From contig CBDCCV010000001.1 of assembly GCA_965215025.1 (NCBI GenBank), positions 1,488,001-1,552,000 on the forward strand: a stretch of 64,000 nucleotides of DNA. The letters run 5' to 3'. Source of the stretch: CBDCCV01 sp965215025. Its GTDB lineage: Bacteria; Bacteroidota; Rhodothermia; Rhodothermales; Salinibacteraceae. The position numbers and the translations under genes were made by a program. The notes beneath the pieces are model-generated. The model searched no databases. It saw only the letters and a program-made list of their open reading frames with translations, and was not told where the DNA came from. Of the stretch, positions 6,719 to 15,611 are shown piece after piece (position 1 is the first letter of the stretch; every line of letters begins with the position of its first letter).

Positions 6719-9592
6719 TCAGTTGAGCAGGCCGCCGCCGAGGGCGGTGTCGGCGGGCGCGTCGTCGCCCTGATAGGCAGCCTCTAGCTCGTCGGCCGTT
6801 TTGGCCAGGGAGGGGTCACCGAGGATGTCAGCCAGCGCTTGCGAGAGGCGCGCGGCGGCATCAAAGCGGCCGGCGTCGAGGTAGGCCAGGCGGATCATCT
6901 GCACGTACTGCGCGGCGTAGCCCATGTCCTGCTGCGTGCGCGCCCCTCGGAGCTGCGCCAGGAGGAGCGGCTCGGCCTCCTGCAAGAGCGCCACCATGCG
7001 GTCCGTGTCGCCGACGGCCTCGTACGCCTGCGCCGTGAGGAGGTACGACTGCGCCGTGCCGGGGATGGTGTCAAAGGGCACGTTGTCCATGAGGTGGTTC
7101 ATCAGCGCGCGCGCCTTTTCGGGCTGGCCCTGCTCCGCCATCTCGCGCGCCGTGTGCGAGAACCACGTGCGGTAGTAGTTCACCATCGAGCGGATGTTGT
7201 CGTCGTAGTACACATCCGGATCGTCAAGGCCGCGGAAGCGGAACTGCATCATCCGCTCGTAGGAGACCTCCGGCACCACGCGCCCGAGCTGCTTCCGGTG
7301 CCGGATGGGGACCACGCGGAAGGCCTGCCCCTCCAGCTGGAAGTAGTCCTGGAGGTCAAGCTGCCCGTCCTGCCCGGTGGTCACGGCAAAGTAGACGGGC
7401 CGCTCCCAGCCGTCTTCGGCGATGTTGCGGATGATGTTGTACGCCACGATGTCGCTGGCCTGGAGCATACTCATCTCGCGTGAGAGCGGGCGGCCGTCCA
7501 GGCGCCAGCGCATGGGGCTTTCAAGGAGGCTCGTGTCCGTGGGGAAGCCGATCTCTTCGGGCGCGTCGCTTTGCGTAAGTTGCGCCGCGTCCACGGGCAG
7601 CTCCACCTCGCGCGGCTGCCAGCGCACGGGGCCGAGCTGCGCAATCTCCTCTTCGGGGATCGAGATGGGCAGCGGGGCCGACTCGCCCGCCCACTGGTTC
7701 TTGAGCTGATCGACGTACCAGGAGGTGTTCAGGAGGGAGAGGTTCACCACGCGCACATCCGTCCTGACGCCCTCGACCTCTTGCAGGTACCACAGCGGGT
7801 ACGTGTCGTTGTCGCCGTTGGTGAAGAGGATGGCGTTGGGGGCGAGGCTCTGCAGGAGGTTGTAGGCGTAGTCCGGCGCGATGTAGCGGCCCGAGCGGTC
7901 GTGGTCGTCGTAGTTCTGGAACGCCATCAGGCCCGGCACGGCCAGGAAGAGCAGCGCCCCCACGCCCAGGAGCGCGCCCTTGCGCAGCTTCTCGGCCTTG
8001 GTCTTGAGCGCGTCAGCGGCGATCTCGGCCAGCCCCGCCGCCCCGACGCCGATCCACAGGCTAAAGGCGAAAAAGCTCGCCACGTAGGAGTAGTCGCGCT
8101 CGCGCGGCTGGAAGGGCGTCTGGTTAAGGTAGATGATGATGCCCAGCCCCGTCACGAAAAAGAGCACGGCCACGGCAAAGGCGCGCCGCCAGTCGCGCAT
8201 AAAGTGGTAGCCCATCCCAAGGAGGCCCAAGAGGAGCGGCAGCGCGAAGTAGCGGTTGCGGCTGGCCGCCTCCGAGGGCGCCTCGGCCACGCCCTCCGCC
8301 GCCGAAGAAGCGGTGCGGAAGGAGGCGGCGGGCGCGTCCTGCACGTCGCTCGCGCGGCCGGAGAAGTTCCACAGGAAGTAGCGCAGGTACATGTGGCCGA
8401 CCTGGTACTTCAAAAAGAACTCCAGGTCCGAGTCGTAGCGCGCGTACTCGCGCTGGTGGCGCGGGTCGGGCGAGTAGCGGCGCGGGAAGTAGCTCTCGCC
8501 CTCGGCCAGGCGGCCGGCCGCGTTGTCAAAGGTGGCGCCGGTGAAGAGCGGCGTGGCGCCGTACTGCTCGCGCTTGAGATAAGAGACGAAGCTCTCGGGC
8601 GTCTCCGGATCGTTGAGGTCGATAGGCGGATCGGCCGCCGAGCGGATGAAGATAAAGGCGTACGTGGAGTAACCAATCAGCACGACGGCCACGCCGAGGG
8701 CCACGAGGTTCCAGGCCGGTTTGTGGTGCTTCTGCGTGTAGTAGACGGCAAAGGCCACGAGCGCAAACACGCCGATAAAGAAGAGAAACGGCACGCCGCT
8801 GGCCCCGGCCAGGTCCGGCAGCACGGTGATGATGCCCGGATAGATCACCAGGAACGCCACCACCGAGACGGCGCCGGCCACGGCAAGCCCTTTCCAGCGC
8901 TGCGCCGTGGACCACTCGGGCCGGTCGTACTCGGTAAAGAAAATGATGAGCGCGACATAGAAAATCGCCAGCAGGTTCAAGAGGTGCACGCCCGTGGCCA
9001 GCCCGAAGAGGTAGGCGATGAGGACGAGGTAGCGGTTCGAGGCCAGGCTGAACGGGTGCCGCCCGCGCCCGCCGAGTGTTTCCTCCTCGCGGCGCGCGAG
9101 GGCGGCCCAGCGCATCACGAGCCAGACGACGGCGGCGGTGAAGAGCATCGAGAGGGCGTAGACCTCGGCCTCGACGGCGTTGAACCAGAAGGAATCCGTC
9201 GCCGCAAAGGCGCACGCACCGATGGCACCGCCGGCCAGCGCGGCCAGGCGCTCCGAGGGCGTCTGCTCCAGGAGCGGCCCCTGCCACGTGCGCACGAGGT
9301 GCACGATGATGAGGTGCGTCAAGAGCACCGTCAGCGCCGAGGCCAGCACCGAGATCAGGTTGACCGAGAGCGCCACGTACGCCGTTGGGACGAACATGGA
9401 GAAGAGCCGCCCGATGAGCATGTAGAACGGCGCCCCCGGCGGGTGCATCACCTGCAGCCCGTGCACGCTGGCGATGAACTCGCCCGCGTCCCAGAACGAA
9501 GCCGTCGGGGCCACAGTGAGGAGGTAGAGCACGAGCGCGTACAAAAAGACGGCGCCGGCCACGATGCGATCCGTGAGCTTCCAGTTCATCAA
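6719..9592 (-). CDS. DUF2723 multi-pass membrane protein (glycosyltransferase-like)
   Basis: This is a 957-residue protein. The N-terminal half has about a dozen hydrophobic helices, and the first loop contains TASFWDAGEFIASVHGLQV and HPPGAPFYMLIGRLFSM, the DUF2723 signature with its Asp-Ala-Gly-Glu motif. The family is related to eukaryotic TMEM260 and GT-C-type O-mannosyltransferases and is common in Bacteroidota. The C-terminal half is soluble, with FTNGDNDTYPLWYLQEVEGV and then helical, TPR-like repeats. It is probably a lipid-linked sugar transferase acting on exported proteins; the substrate is unknown. Confidence 0.88.
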   Translation of the reverse strand: MMNWKLTDRIVAGAVFLYALVLYLLTVAPTASFWDAGEFIASVHGLQVMHPPGAPFYMLIGRLFSMFVPTAYVALSVNLISVLASALTVLLTHLIIVHLVRTWQGPLLEQTPSERLAALAGGAIGACAFAATDSFWFNAVEAEVYALSMLFTAAVVWLVMRWAALARREEETLGGRGRHPFSLASNRYLVLIAYLFGLATGVHLLNLLAIFYVALIIFFTEYDRPEWSTAQRWKGLAVAGAVSVVAFLVIYPGIITVLPDLAGASGVPFLFFIGVFALVAFAVYYTQKHHKPAWNLVALGVAVVLIGYSTYAFIFIRSAADPPIDLNDPETPESFVSYLKREQYGATPLFTGATFDNAAGRLAEGESYFPRRYSPDPRHQREYARYDSDLEFFLKYQVGHMYLRYFLWNFSGRASDVQDAPAASFRTASSAAEGVAEAPSEAASRNRYFALPLLLGLLGMGYHFMRDWRRAFAVAVLFFVTGLGIIIYLNQTPFQPRERDYSYVASFFAFSLWIGVGAAGLAEIAADALKTKAEKLRKGALLGVGALLFLAVPGLMAFQNYDDHDRSGRYIAPDYAYNLLQSLAPNAILFTNGDNDTYPLWYLQEVEGVRTDVRVVNLSLLNTSWYVDQLKNQWAGESAPLPISIPEEEIAQLGPVRWQPREVELPVDAAQLTQSDAPEEIGFPTDTSLLESPMRWRLDGRPLSREMSMLQASDIVAYNIIRNIAEDGWERPVYFAVTTGQDGQLDLQDYFQLEGQAFRVVPIRHRKQLGRVVPEVSYERMMQFRFRGLDDPDVYYDDNIRSMVNYYRTWFSHTAREMAEQGQPEKARALMNHLMDNVPFDTIPGTAQSYLLTAQAYEAVGDTDRMVALLQEAEPLLLAQLRGARTQQDMGYAAQYVQMIRLAYLDAGRFDAAARLSQALADILGDPSLAKTADELEAAYQGDDAPADTALGGGLLN

Positions 9593-9787
9593 AGAGAGGC
9601 GGAAAGGCAGGAGACGATCAAAAAACTGCTGAGGGCGAGACGGACGGCGTTAGGAGGTGAGGCGGGTGATGTCAAAAGACGCGCCGCGCCGCTCGGATGC
9701 CCGTAACGCCGCACCTGCCGCGCAGGTTCAGCCCCGGTTGCGCAACGGATTTCAAGAGCGCGTAAGATTCGTTTTCCTTCTCCTCCT

Positions 9788-10525
9788 TCAACCCGCTCCG
9801 CCGACGACGATGACCACCTCGCCGCGCACCTTGCCTCCTTCGTCGAAGTAGGCGCGCACCTCGGCGAGCGGGCCGCGCTGGACTTCCTCGAACTTCTTCG
9901 TCAGCTCGCGCGCGACGGCGGCGGGGCGCTCCGGGCCGAAGACCTCTTCAAACTGCCCGAGCGTTTTCACCAAGCGGTAGGGCGATTCGTAGAAGACCAT
10001 CGTGCGCGGCTCGGCGGCGAGTTCGTCCAGGCGCGTCTGCCGGCCCTTCTTCTGCGGAAGAAAGCCCTCGAAGACGAAGCGGTCCGAGGGCAGCGCGCTG
10101 GCCGTGAGCGCGGGCACGAAGGCCGTGGCGCCGGGGAGCGCTTCGACGGGCACTTCGGCGTGCCAGCATTCGCGCACGAGGTAGAAGCCGGGGTCGGAGA
10201 TGCCGGGCGATCCCGCGTCAGAGATGAGGGCGAGGCGCTGGCCGGCCTGCATCCGCTTGAGGAGCTGCGGTGCCTTTTTGCGCTCGTTGTGGTCGTGGTA
10301 GCTCGTCGTCGGCGTGGCGATGTCGTAGTGCGCGAGGAGCACGCCCGAGGTGCGCGTGTCCTCGCAGGCGATGAGGTCCACTTCCTTCAGAACGCGCAGC
10401 GCCCGCAGCGTGATGTCCTCGAGGTTGCCGATGGGCGTAGGGACGAGGTAGAGCAATTTCGGATCTTCGATTTCGGATTTTCCATTTGCATCGCCGTCCG
10501 CCTGTGCCACCCGTAGGGGGGACAC
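9788..10525 (-). CDS. rsmI: 16S rRNA (cytidine(1402)-2'-O)-methyltransferase
   Basis: RsmI methylates the ribose of C1402 in the 30S P site using SAM. The protein carries the tetrapyrrole-methylase fold signatures LVPTPIGNLEDITLRALRVL, ACEDTRTSGVLLAHY, ISDAGSPGISDPG and TMVFYESPYRLVKTL. The start is uncertain. GTG at 10525 gives 245 residues but lies inside a strong hairpin; GTG at 10510 and TTG at 10456 are alternatives, and the last would begin MLYLVPTPIGN as many family members do. The region before it contains short repeated ATCCGAAAT-like words that look noncoding. Confidence 0.93.
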   Translation of the reverse strand: MSPLRVAQADGDANGKSEIEDPKLLYLVPTPIGNLEDITLRALRVLKEVDLIACEDTRTSGVLLAHYDIATPTTSYHDHNERKKAPQLLKRMQAGQRLALISDAGSPGISDPGFYLVRECWHAEVPVEALPGATAFVPALTASALPSDRFVFEGFLPQKKGRQTRLDELAAEPRTMVFYESPYRLVKTLGQFEEVFGPERPAAVARELTKKFEEVQRGPLAEVRAYFDEGGKVRGEVVIVVGGAG

Positions 10526-10544
10526 GCCGGCGGCGTGTCCCCCC
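10516..10544. repeat. 13-bp-stem hairpin overlapping the rsmI 5' end
   Basis: GGGGGGACACGCC (10516-10528) pairs perfectly with 10532-10544 around a 3-base loop. It lies between the LptF/G-like gene and rsmI and includes the most upstream GTG start candidate of rsmI. It resembles the palindrome at 498-525 in its GTAGGGG edge. Confidence 0.75.
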
Positions 10545-10562
10545 CGCCGAAACGCACCCCGC

Positions 10563-12023
10563 TCACGCCGCCGCCGACCTGATCCGCTGCCAGAGCCGCT
10601 TCCACAAGGGCGGCGTGGCGCGCAGGTCGAGCGTGACGTACACGGCCAGCCACGCGCCGATCCCCAGGAGCGCGATGTTGGCGATCCACATGCCCACCCA
10701 GGGCGGCAGGAGGCCGCGGTCGGCCAGCTTCTCGCCCTGCACGAGCGTGACCCAGTAGAAGAGGAAGATGCCCAGCGCCAGGCCCGCCACCGTGCCGAGG
10801 CCGCCGCGCCGGATCGACAGGCCCAGCGGCGCGCCTACCAAGACGAAGATGAGGCACGCCAGCGCGATGGAGTTCTTCTTGTAGATCTCGACCTGGTAGC
10901 GGTCCGCGCGCTGGCGCTTGAACGCGATCTCGCGCTGGGCGTCGTCGATGCGCGTGCGGGCGGTGCGGGCGTGGCTGAGCGCAGCGCCGTACACGCGCTC
11001 CTGCGCCTGGGCACCCAGCCCGGCGAGCGCCACGCGACGGACGGGCACGGCCTCTTCGGCTGCTGCGCCGCTTGCGGAGTCGGGCGCTTGGGCCGGGAGG
11101 GCTGTGGGCGGCTCGCCCGCCGAAGCATCAGGCGCGGCGTCGGCGAGGGCGGGGGCAGCCTCGCGCAGGCGGGCGACCTCCTCGTCGGCGCGGGCGCGTA
11201 GCGAGTCGGCCACGCGGATCATGTCGCTCGTGTGCATGGTGCGGTCGGAGCGGTAGCTCTCGCGCGGGCTGGAGCGCTCGAAGAGGAAGTCCGAGAGGTC
11301 AAAGCCCAGGCGGTGCTGCTCAAAGGCGAGGCGCTCGTAGCGCGGCTGCCGGTGCTTGGCGTCGGGCGGGAGGAGGCGGTGGACCTCGCCGCCGAAGAGA
11401 GTGAGCTGGATGCGCGTGCCGCTGGCAAGCGTTTCGAGGCGCCCGCGCTCGGCCTTGATGACGGTCTGTCGCCGCGCGCCCTCGGTGTAGTCGTAGATCG
11501 TCACGCCGCGCAGGTCGTTCGTGTGCGGCACCGTCTCCTCAACCAGGATGCTGTAATCGCTCAGGCCCTCGTAGAAGACGCCCGGCTGCAGCTCGAAGCC
11601 CGGCTTTTTGGTGCGGATGTCCTTCCACAGGTTCTTCGCGCGGAAGTTGGACTCGGGCAAAACCACGTTGTTGAAGTACGCCATAGAACCGGCCACCAGA
11701 AGGCCCGCCACGAACACCGGCCACGTGAGCTGCCAGAGCGAGATGCCCGAGCTTTTGATCACGGCGTAGGCGTTCGTCTCCGAGAGGCGCCCGAACGTCA
11801 TCAGCGTGGTCAAGAGCACCGACATCGGCACGGCCAGGACGACCATGTACGCCAGGCTGTAGCTGATGAGTTCTAAAATAACGCCCAGCGGCAGCCCCTT
11901 CCCGGCGATGTCGGGCAGGTGGTGGATGAGGAACTGCATCAGGAGCAGAAACACGAGCGTCCCCAGCCAGCCGAAAAACGGCCCCGGCAGAAGCCGCAGG
12001 ATCATCCAATGCAGACGCTTCAC
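10563..12023 (-). CDS. LptF/LptG-family permease (lipopolysaccharide export)
   Basis: This 486-residue inner-membrane protein belongs to the YjgP/YjgQ family, the transmembrane part of the LptBFG ABC exporter that extracts LPS. Three N-terminal helices include SYSLAYMVVLAVPMSVLLTT, LMTFGRLSETNAYAVIKSSG and LTWPVFVAGLLVAG. A periplasmic beta-jellyroll-like region (about residues 110-290) follows, and the C-terminus has helices with CLIFVLVGAPLGLSIRRGG. A roughly 60-residue Ala/Pro-rich insertion precedes the last helices. I cannot tell LptF from LptG. It is upstream of rsmI on the same strand. Confidence 0.88.
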   Translation of the reverse strand: MKRLHWMILRLLPGPFFGWLGTLVFLLLMQFLIHHLPDIAGKGLPLGVILELISYSLAYMVVLAVPMSVLLTTLMTFGRLSETNAYAVIKSSGISLWQLTWPVFVAGLLVAGSMAYFNNVVLPESNFRAKNLWKDIRTKKPGFELQPGVFYEGLSDYSILVEETVPHTNDLRGVTIYDYTEGARRQTVIKAERGRLETLASGTRIQLTLFGGEVHRLLPPDAKHRQPRYERLAFEQHRLGFDLSDFLFERSSPRESYRSDRTMHTSDMIRVADSLRARADEEVARLREAAPALADAAPDASAGEPPTALPAQAPDSASGAAAEEAVPVRRVALAGLGAQAQERVYGAALSHARTARTRIDDAQREIAFKRQRADRYQVEIYKKNSIALACLIFVLVGAPLGLSIRRGGLGTVAGLALGIFLFYWVTLVQGEKLADRGLLPPWVGMWIANIALLGIGAWLAVYVTLDLRATPPLWKRLWQRIRSAAA

Positions 12024-12124
12024 GCTTTGCGGCGGATGGTGAGTGGCAAACGGCGAGTGGGGAGTTAAAGCGCAGAGGCCGTGCCACGTTTCAGCCGTTT
12101 TCTAAGAAGCGCCGCCGCCCGGCC

Positions 12125-12784
12125 TTAAAAGTCGCACACGTCCTCCGAGGGCGGCTCCGCGCCGACGTGCACTTGGTCGCAGTCTTCCTCGTAGACGGAG
12201 CAGTAGCAGAAGACGAAGCTGCGCGTGTAGATCACTCTGCGCACTTGGTTCGGAGGCCAGTCGGCGGGCGAGTCCGCCTCCCCGGTAGGAAGCGCTATCT
12301 CCAGGTCGATGAGCAGGTGCTCCGCCCCGGCTTTCAGAAGCTCGCCTGTGGTGTACGCATTCGTAAAGGCATCTGCCCTGAAAGGGAGCTTGCTGAGGTC
12401 ATCGCGTATCGCCTCGTAGGAAAAATACCCGTCCGGTTGCGCGGCGGAGTCGAAGACTTTCTCGCCATCATGGAATACGAGGAAGTTTTGCAGCACGGCG
12501 GGGCCGAGGCCCGTGTTCTCCACCGCGAAGCGCATGGTGTACACGCTGTCCTCGTTCAAGTTGAGACCTGCCCGCTCCAGGTGCGGCAGCACCGAGAGCC
12601 GGTTGTGCCGCCGGTTCTCGACGCCTTCCCAGATCGAGAGCGCGATGGCGGCCACGGCGACGATGATCGTCAAGACGTTGGCGAGCGTCTGCGCGCGGTC
12701 GGAGGCGAGCCAGCGCACGCGCACGGATTCCTGCTCGTCGCCGGAGGACTCGGAAGCGTTGGGGGCGTCGTTCGCGTCGGGCAT
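12125..12784 (-). CDS. Single-pass membrane protein of unknown function
   Basis: This 219-residue protein has an acidic N-terminus (about 35 residues), one membrane helix near residues 37-58 (TLANVLTIIVAVAAIALSIW), and a soluble domain containing MRFAVENTGLGPAVLQNFLV, a pattern seen in beta-sandwich ectodomains of small membrane proteins. No family is assigned. It is in the same orientation as the LptF/G-like gene about 100 bp downstream. Confidence 0.6.
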   Translation of the reverse strand: MPDANDAPNASESSGDEQESVRVRWLASDRAQTLANVLTIIVAVAAIALSIWEGVENRRHNRLSVLPHLERAGLNLNEDSVYTMRFAVENTGLGPAVLQNFLVFHDGEKVFDSAAQPDGYFSYEAIRDDLSKLPFRADAFTNAYTTGELLKAGAEHLLIDLEIALPTGEADSPADWPPNQVRRVIYTRSFVFCYCSVYEEDCDQVHVGAEPPSEDVCDF

Positions 12785-12811
12785 GGCGGGGGAGAACCGG
12801 CGCGCGGGCTT

Positions 12812-12827
12812 GAGCGGTGCACCGCTC
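12812..12827. repeat. 16-bp perfect palindrome
   Basis: GAGCGGTGCACCGCTC reads the same on both strands. It lies in the gap between a minus-strand gene and the plus-strand brnT remnant, where it could be an operator or another dispersed palindromic repeat. Confidence 0.5.
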
Positions 12828-12919
12828 TACGAAGGGCTTGCGGAGCGTGTTGCGCGGCGCCACTGGCGAGAAAACCAATCGGCTTTGACGGCGTACGCAC
12901 GAACGCGCATATTTAGCGC

Positions 12920-13183
12920 ATGGACTTCGAGTGGGACCCCGACAAGAACGAATTGAACCTTGCCAAGCATGGCCTCGACTTCGAGGACGCTGCGCAGATT
13001 TTGCTCGCGCCGCACACTTGAAAACGGTCGGATCGCGGAAGCGAGCAGCGATGGCTGGCTACGGGTGAGTTAGAAGGTCGCCTCGTCACCGCCGTTTACA
13101 CGCTCCGCGAAGGACGCTACCGAATCATCTCGGCACGGAGAGCCAGAAACAATGAGCGAGAAGCATATCATGAAGTCGGCTGA
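12920..13183 (+). pseudogene. brnT: BrnT-family toxin, broken by an in-frame stop
   Basis: The frame from ATG 12920 begins MDFEWDPDKNELNLAKHGLD, the BrnT RNase toxin signature (FEWDxxKxxxNxxKHG). A TGA at 13019-13021 (codon 34) interrupts it, and the same frame then continues with WLATGELEGRLVTAVYT and YRIISARRARNNEREAYHE, the conserved C-terminal half, to a stop at 13181. One nonsense change, such as CGA to TGA, would explain it. BrnT is normally a ribosome-independent RNase neutralised by BrnA, which follows with a 32-bp overlap. The toxin should be inactive unless the stop is read through or is a sequencing error. Confidence 0.85.
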
Positions 13184-13454
13184 CGAGCTGGGCAGAGGCC
13201 GAACGGACTGGGCGCGCGTGGATGCGCTCACGGATGAGGAGATCGAGCAGGCCGTGGCCGAGGATCCTGACCAAGAGCTTTTGGACGCCGAGTGGTTCCG
13301 CACAGCCGAGTTGGTGGTGCCAGGCGAGAAAGAGCGCGTCACCCTGCGCGTGGACCGCGACGTCCTGGAGTTCTTCAAGCAGAAAGGCCGCGGCTACCAG
13401 ACGCGCATGAACGCCGTCTTGAAGGCGTACGTGCTACATCAGAAGCGCAAATAA
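13152..13454 (+). CDS. brnA: BrnA-family antitoxin
   Basis: This 100-residue protein resembles BrnA: an N-terminal toxin-wrapping region (MKSADELGRGRTDWARVDAL, then DEEIEQAVAEDPD) and a C-terminal ribbon-helix-helix DNA-binding part (VTLRVDRDVLEFFKQKGRGY, then QTRMNAVLKAYV). BrnA binds BrnT and represses the operon. It is intact although its toxin partner carries a nonsense codon. Its last codons and stop lie inside a perfect 21-bp tandem duplication. Confidence 0.88.
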   Translation: MSEKHIMKSADELGRGRTDWARVDALTDEEIEQAVAEDPDQELLDAEWFRTAELVVPGEKERVTLRVDRDVLEFFKQKGRGYQTRMNAVLKAYVLHQKRK

Positions 13455-13481
13455 CCGCCCCAGAAGCGCAAATAACCGCCC
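13440..13481. repeat. Perfect 21-bp tandem duplication at the brnA 3' end
   Basis: The 21-base unit beginning CAGAAGCGCAAATAACC occurs twice in a row (13440-13460 and 13461-13481). The first copy contains the end and stop codon of brnA, so the second copy is untranslated. It ends 7 bp before the next gene. Confidence 0.9.
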
Positions 13482-13488
13482 CGCATTC

Positions 13489-14148
13489 ATGCAGATCAAG
13501 CCCTTCACCTTCAACCCGTTCATGACGAACGGCTACGTACTCCACGCCAATGGCGAGGCCGCCCTGATCGACGCGCCCTCGGCGCGCACCGAGGAGCACG
13601 AGGCCGTCCTCGGCTATCTCGAAGAGAACGGCCTCACCGTGCGGCACCTCCTCCTCACCCACGCGCACATCGACCATATCTTCGGCGCGGCGTTTCTAGC
13701 CGAGCGCTTCGGCCTCCCTTGGCAGATGCACCGCGCCGACGCGCCGTTCGTGGAGCGCGCCAAAGAGCAAGCCGCCATGTTCGGCGTCTCCATCGACGCT
13801 GCGCCGCCGCTGGCCGATGGCTTTCTCGAAGAAGGCGACACGCTTGCCCTCGGCGGCCTTAAGCTTGACGTCGTGCACACGCCGGGGCACTCGCCTGGCT
13901 CCGTCTGCTTCGTCGTGCGCGGCGAGGACGCCGTCGTCTCTGGCGACGTCTTGTTTCAAGGCTCCATCGGCCGTACGGAAGGGCTGCCGCGGACCTCGCT
14001 GCCTGAGCTTATGGCCTCCATCGAAAACAAGCTTCTCCCCCTCGGCGACGGCGTGCGCGTGTTGCCGGGCCACGGCCCCGCCACCACGATTGGCCGCGAG
14101 AAGGCGAGCAACCCGTTCCTCAACGGCGCGGTGAACCTGGGCGTGTGA
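13489..14148 (+). CDS. Metallo-beta-lactamase-fold hydrolase (glyoxalase II-like)
   Basis: This 219-residue soluble protein has the full metal site of the family: THAHIDH (residues about 63-69), the later His in HTPGHSPGSVC, the bridging Asp in SGDVLF, and the last His in LPGHGP. The N-terminus FTFNPFMTNGYVLHANGEAA is typical of small YcbL/glyoxalase II-like enzymes that hydrolyse thioesters. The substrate cannot be assigned from sequence. It could relate to the bacillithiol pathway because bshA lies just downstream on the other strand, but that is only proximity. Confidence 0.85.
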   Translation: MQIKPFTFNPFMTNGYVLHANGEAALIDAPSARTEEHEAVLGYLEENGLTVRHLLLTHAHIDHIFGAAFLAERFGLPWQMHRADAPFVERAKEQAAMFGVSIDAAPPLADGFLEEGDTLALGGLKLDVVHTPGHSPGSVCFVVRGEDAVVSGDVLFQGSIGRTEGLPRTSLPELMASIENKLLPLGDGVRVLPGHGPATTIGREKASNPFLNGAVNLGV

Positions 14149-14155
14149 GGTGCGC

Positions 14156-14437
14156 TTAGCCGAAGAAGTAGTTGGCTGCCAGGAGAATGCTCACGCCCGT
14201 CGCCACGGCCCCGTAGACGCGGACGCGGATGGTGAGCTTGCGCTCAAGCGCCTCGATGTTACTGCGGAGCGCTTGCTCGAGCGACTCCACGTCGCTGCGC
14301 AGCATTTCGAGGTCGTCCTTCGTGGTGGCCTGCTCGTTGGCCGAGCCGAGGGCTTCGACGATGCGCTCGGCCTGCGCCTCGGTGAACGCGCCGCCTTTGG
14401 TGAGGCGCTGCTTCGTTTTGAGCGTGCCGATCAGCAT
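14156..14437 (-). CDS. Coiled-coil protein with C-terminal membrane anchor
   Basis: In this 93-residue protein, residues about 15-70 form heptad-rich helix (AEALE-like pattern, with LEMLRSDVESLEQALRSNIE), and residues about 72-92 form one membrane helix. It resembles the short CCDC90/DUF1640-type proteins; the function is unknown. It lies 20 bp downstream of bshA on the same strand and may be co-transcribed with it. Confidence 0.65.
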   Translation of the reverse strand: MLIGTLKTKQRLTKGGAFTEAQAERIVEALGSANEQATTKDDLEMLRSDVESLEQALRSNIEALERKLTIRVRVYGAVATGVSILLAANYFFG

Positions 14438-14456
14438 ACGGTGGTGAACGCTCGGC

Positions 14457-15611
14457 TTAGCCTGCCGTTTCGGCGGCCAGCGCCCGTTCGCGCACGCGCT
14501 CGTAGTAGGCTTCGTACTGCGGGATGATGCGGTCGAGGTCGAAGGCGTCCTCGGCGCGGCGGCGGGCGGCGGCGGCCATCCTCTGCTGCAAGGCGTCGTC
14601 GGTGATGAGGCTGCGGGTGCGGTCGGTAAGCGCGTCCACGTCGCCCAAGGGGCAGAGGAAGCCGCCCTCGCCCTCGGCCAACAGCTCGGGCAGCCCGCCG
14701 ATGTCAGAGGCGACGACGGGCACGCCGCACGCCATCGCCTCCAGGGCCGCCAGGCCGAACGTCTCCGACCCCGAAGGCATGAGGAAGACGTCGGCTATCG
14801 AGAGGATCTCCTCCACGGGGTCCTGCTTGCCCAGGAAGCGCACGTCCTCGTACACGCCCAGCTCGCGGGCGAGGCGCTCAGTGGGCACGCGGTCCGGCCC
14901 GTCGCCCACGAGGAGCAGCTTCACGGCCAGCCCTTCGGCGCGCAGCCGCTGGAAGACGCGCACGACCTCCTTCGCGCGCTTGACCGGGCGGAAGTTCGAC
15001 ACGTGCACGATCACCTTCTCGCCATTGGGGCAGAGGGCCTGCTTGAAGTGACCCTTGTCCTGCCGGTTGAAGCGCGCCGTGTCAATAAAGTTGGGGATGA
15101 CCTCGATCTCGCCCGTGATGTCGAAGTGGTGGTACGTCTCGCGGCGGAGGTAGTCCGAGACGGCCGTGACGCCGTCCGAGGCGTTGATGGAGTGGTTGAC
15201 CACCGGCGCGAAGGAGGGGTCGCGGCCGACGAGCGTGATGTCCGTCCCGTGGAGCGTGGTGACGACGGGGATACGCCGCCCCTTGCTCTCCAAGATGTCG
15301 CGCGCGAGGACGGCGCTCGTGGCGTGCGGGATGGCGTAGTGCACGTGCAAGAGGTCGAGCGCTTCGTGCTTAGCCACGTCCACCATCTTGCTCGTCAAAG
15401 CGAGCGAGTAGGGCGGGTACTCGAACAGCGGATACGTGTTAACGGTGACCTCGTGGAAGTAGATGTTCTCGGCCACGTGCCCGAGGCGGAACGGCATCGA
15501 GTAGGCGATGAAGTGGATCTGATGGCCGCGCGCGGCGAGCGCCTTCCCCAGCTCGGTGGCGACGACGCCGCTGCCGCCGTAGACCGGGTAGCACGTGATG
15601 CCGATGTTCAT
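14457..15611 (-). CDS. bshA: N-acetyl-alpha-D-glucosaminyl L-malate synthase
   Basis: BshA is the GT4 glycosyltransferase that joins UDP-GlcNAc to L-malate in the first step of bacillithiol synthesis. The 384-residue protein has the characteristic N-terminus NIGITCYPVYGGSGVVATEL, then HFIAYSMPFRL, LLHVHYAIPHATSA and VTTLHGTDITLVG, and the C-terminal nucleotide-sugar site PSGSETFGLAALEAMACGVP. This points to bacillithiol as a low-molecular-weight thiol of the organism. The small coiled-coil gene follows it. Confidence 0.94.
   Translation of the reverse strand: MNIGITCYPVYGGSGVVATELGKALAARGHQIHFIAYSMPFRLGHVAENIYFHEVTVNTYPLFEYPPYSLALTSKMVDVAKHEALDLLHVHYAIPHATSAVLARDILESKGRRIPVVTTLHGTDITLVGRDPSFAPVVNHSINASDGVTAVSDYLRRETYHHFDITGEIEVIPNFIDTARFNRQDKGHFKQALCPNGEKVIVHVSNFRPVKRAKEVVRVFQRLRAEGLAVKLLLVGDGPDRVPTERLARELGVYEDVRFLGKQDPVEEILSIADVFLMPSGSETFGLAALEAMACGVPVVASDIGGLPELLAEGEGGFLCPLGDVDALTDRTRSLITDDALQQRMAAAARRRAEDAFDLDRIIPQYEAYYERVRERALAAETAG

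Noticed and set aside
7571..9706. A 711-codon open frame opposite the DUF2723 gene
   Set aside because: It is rich in Arg, His, Gln and Val with no domain, the usual shadow of high-GC genes.
13440..13481. CRISPR-like repeat
   Set aside because: It has two immediately adjacent copies with no spacer, so it is a simple tandem duplication.
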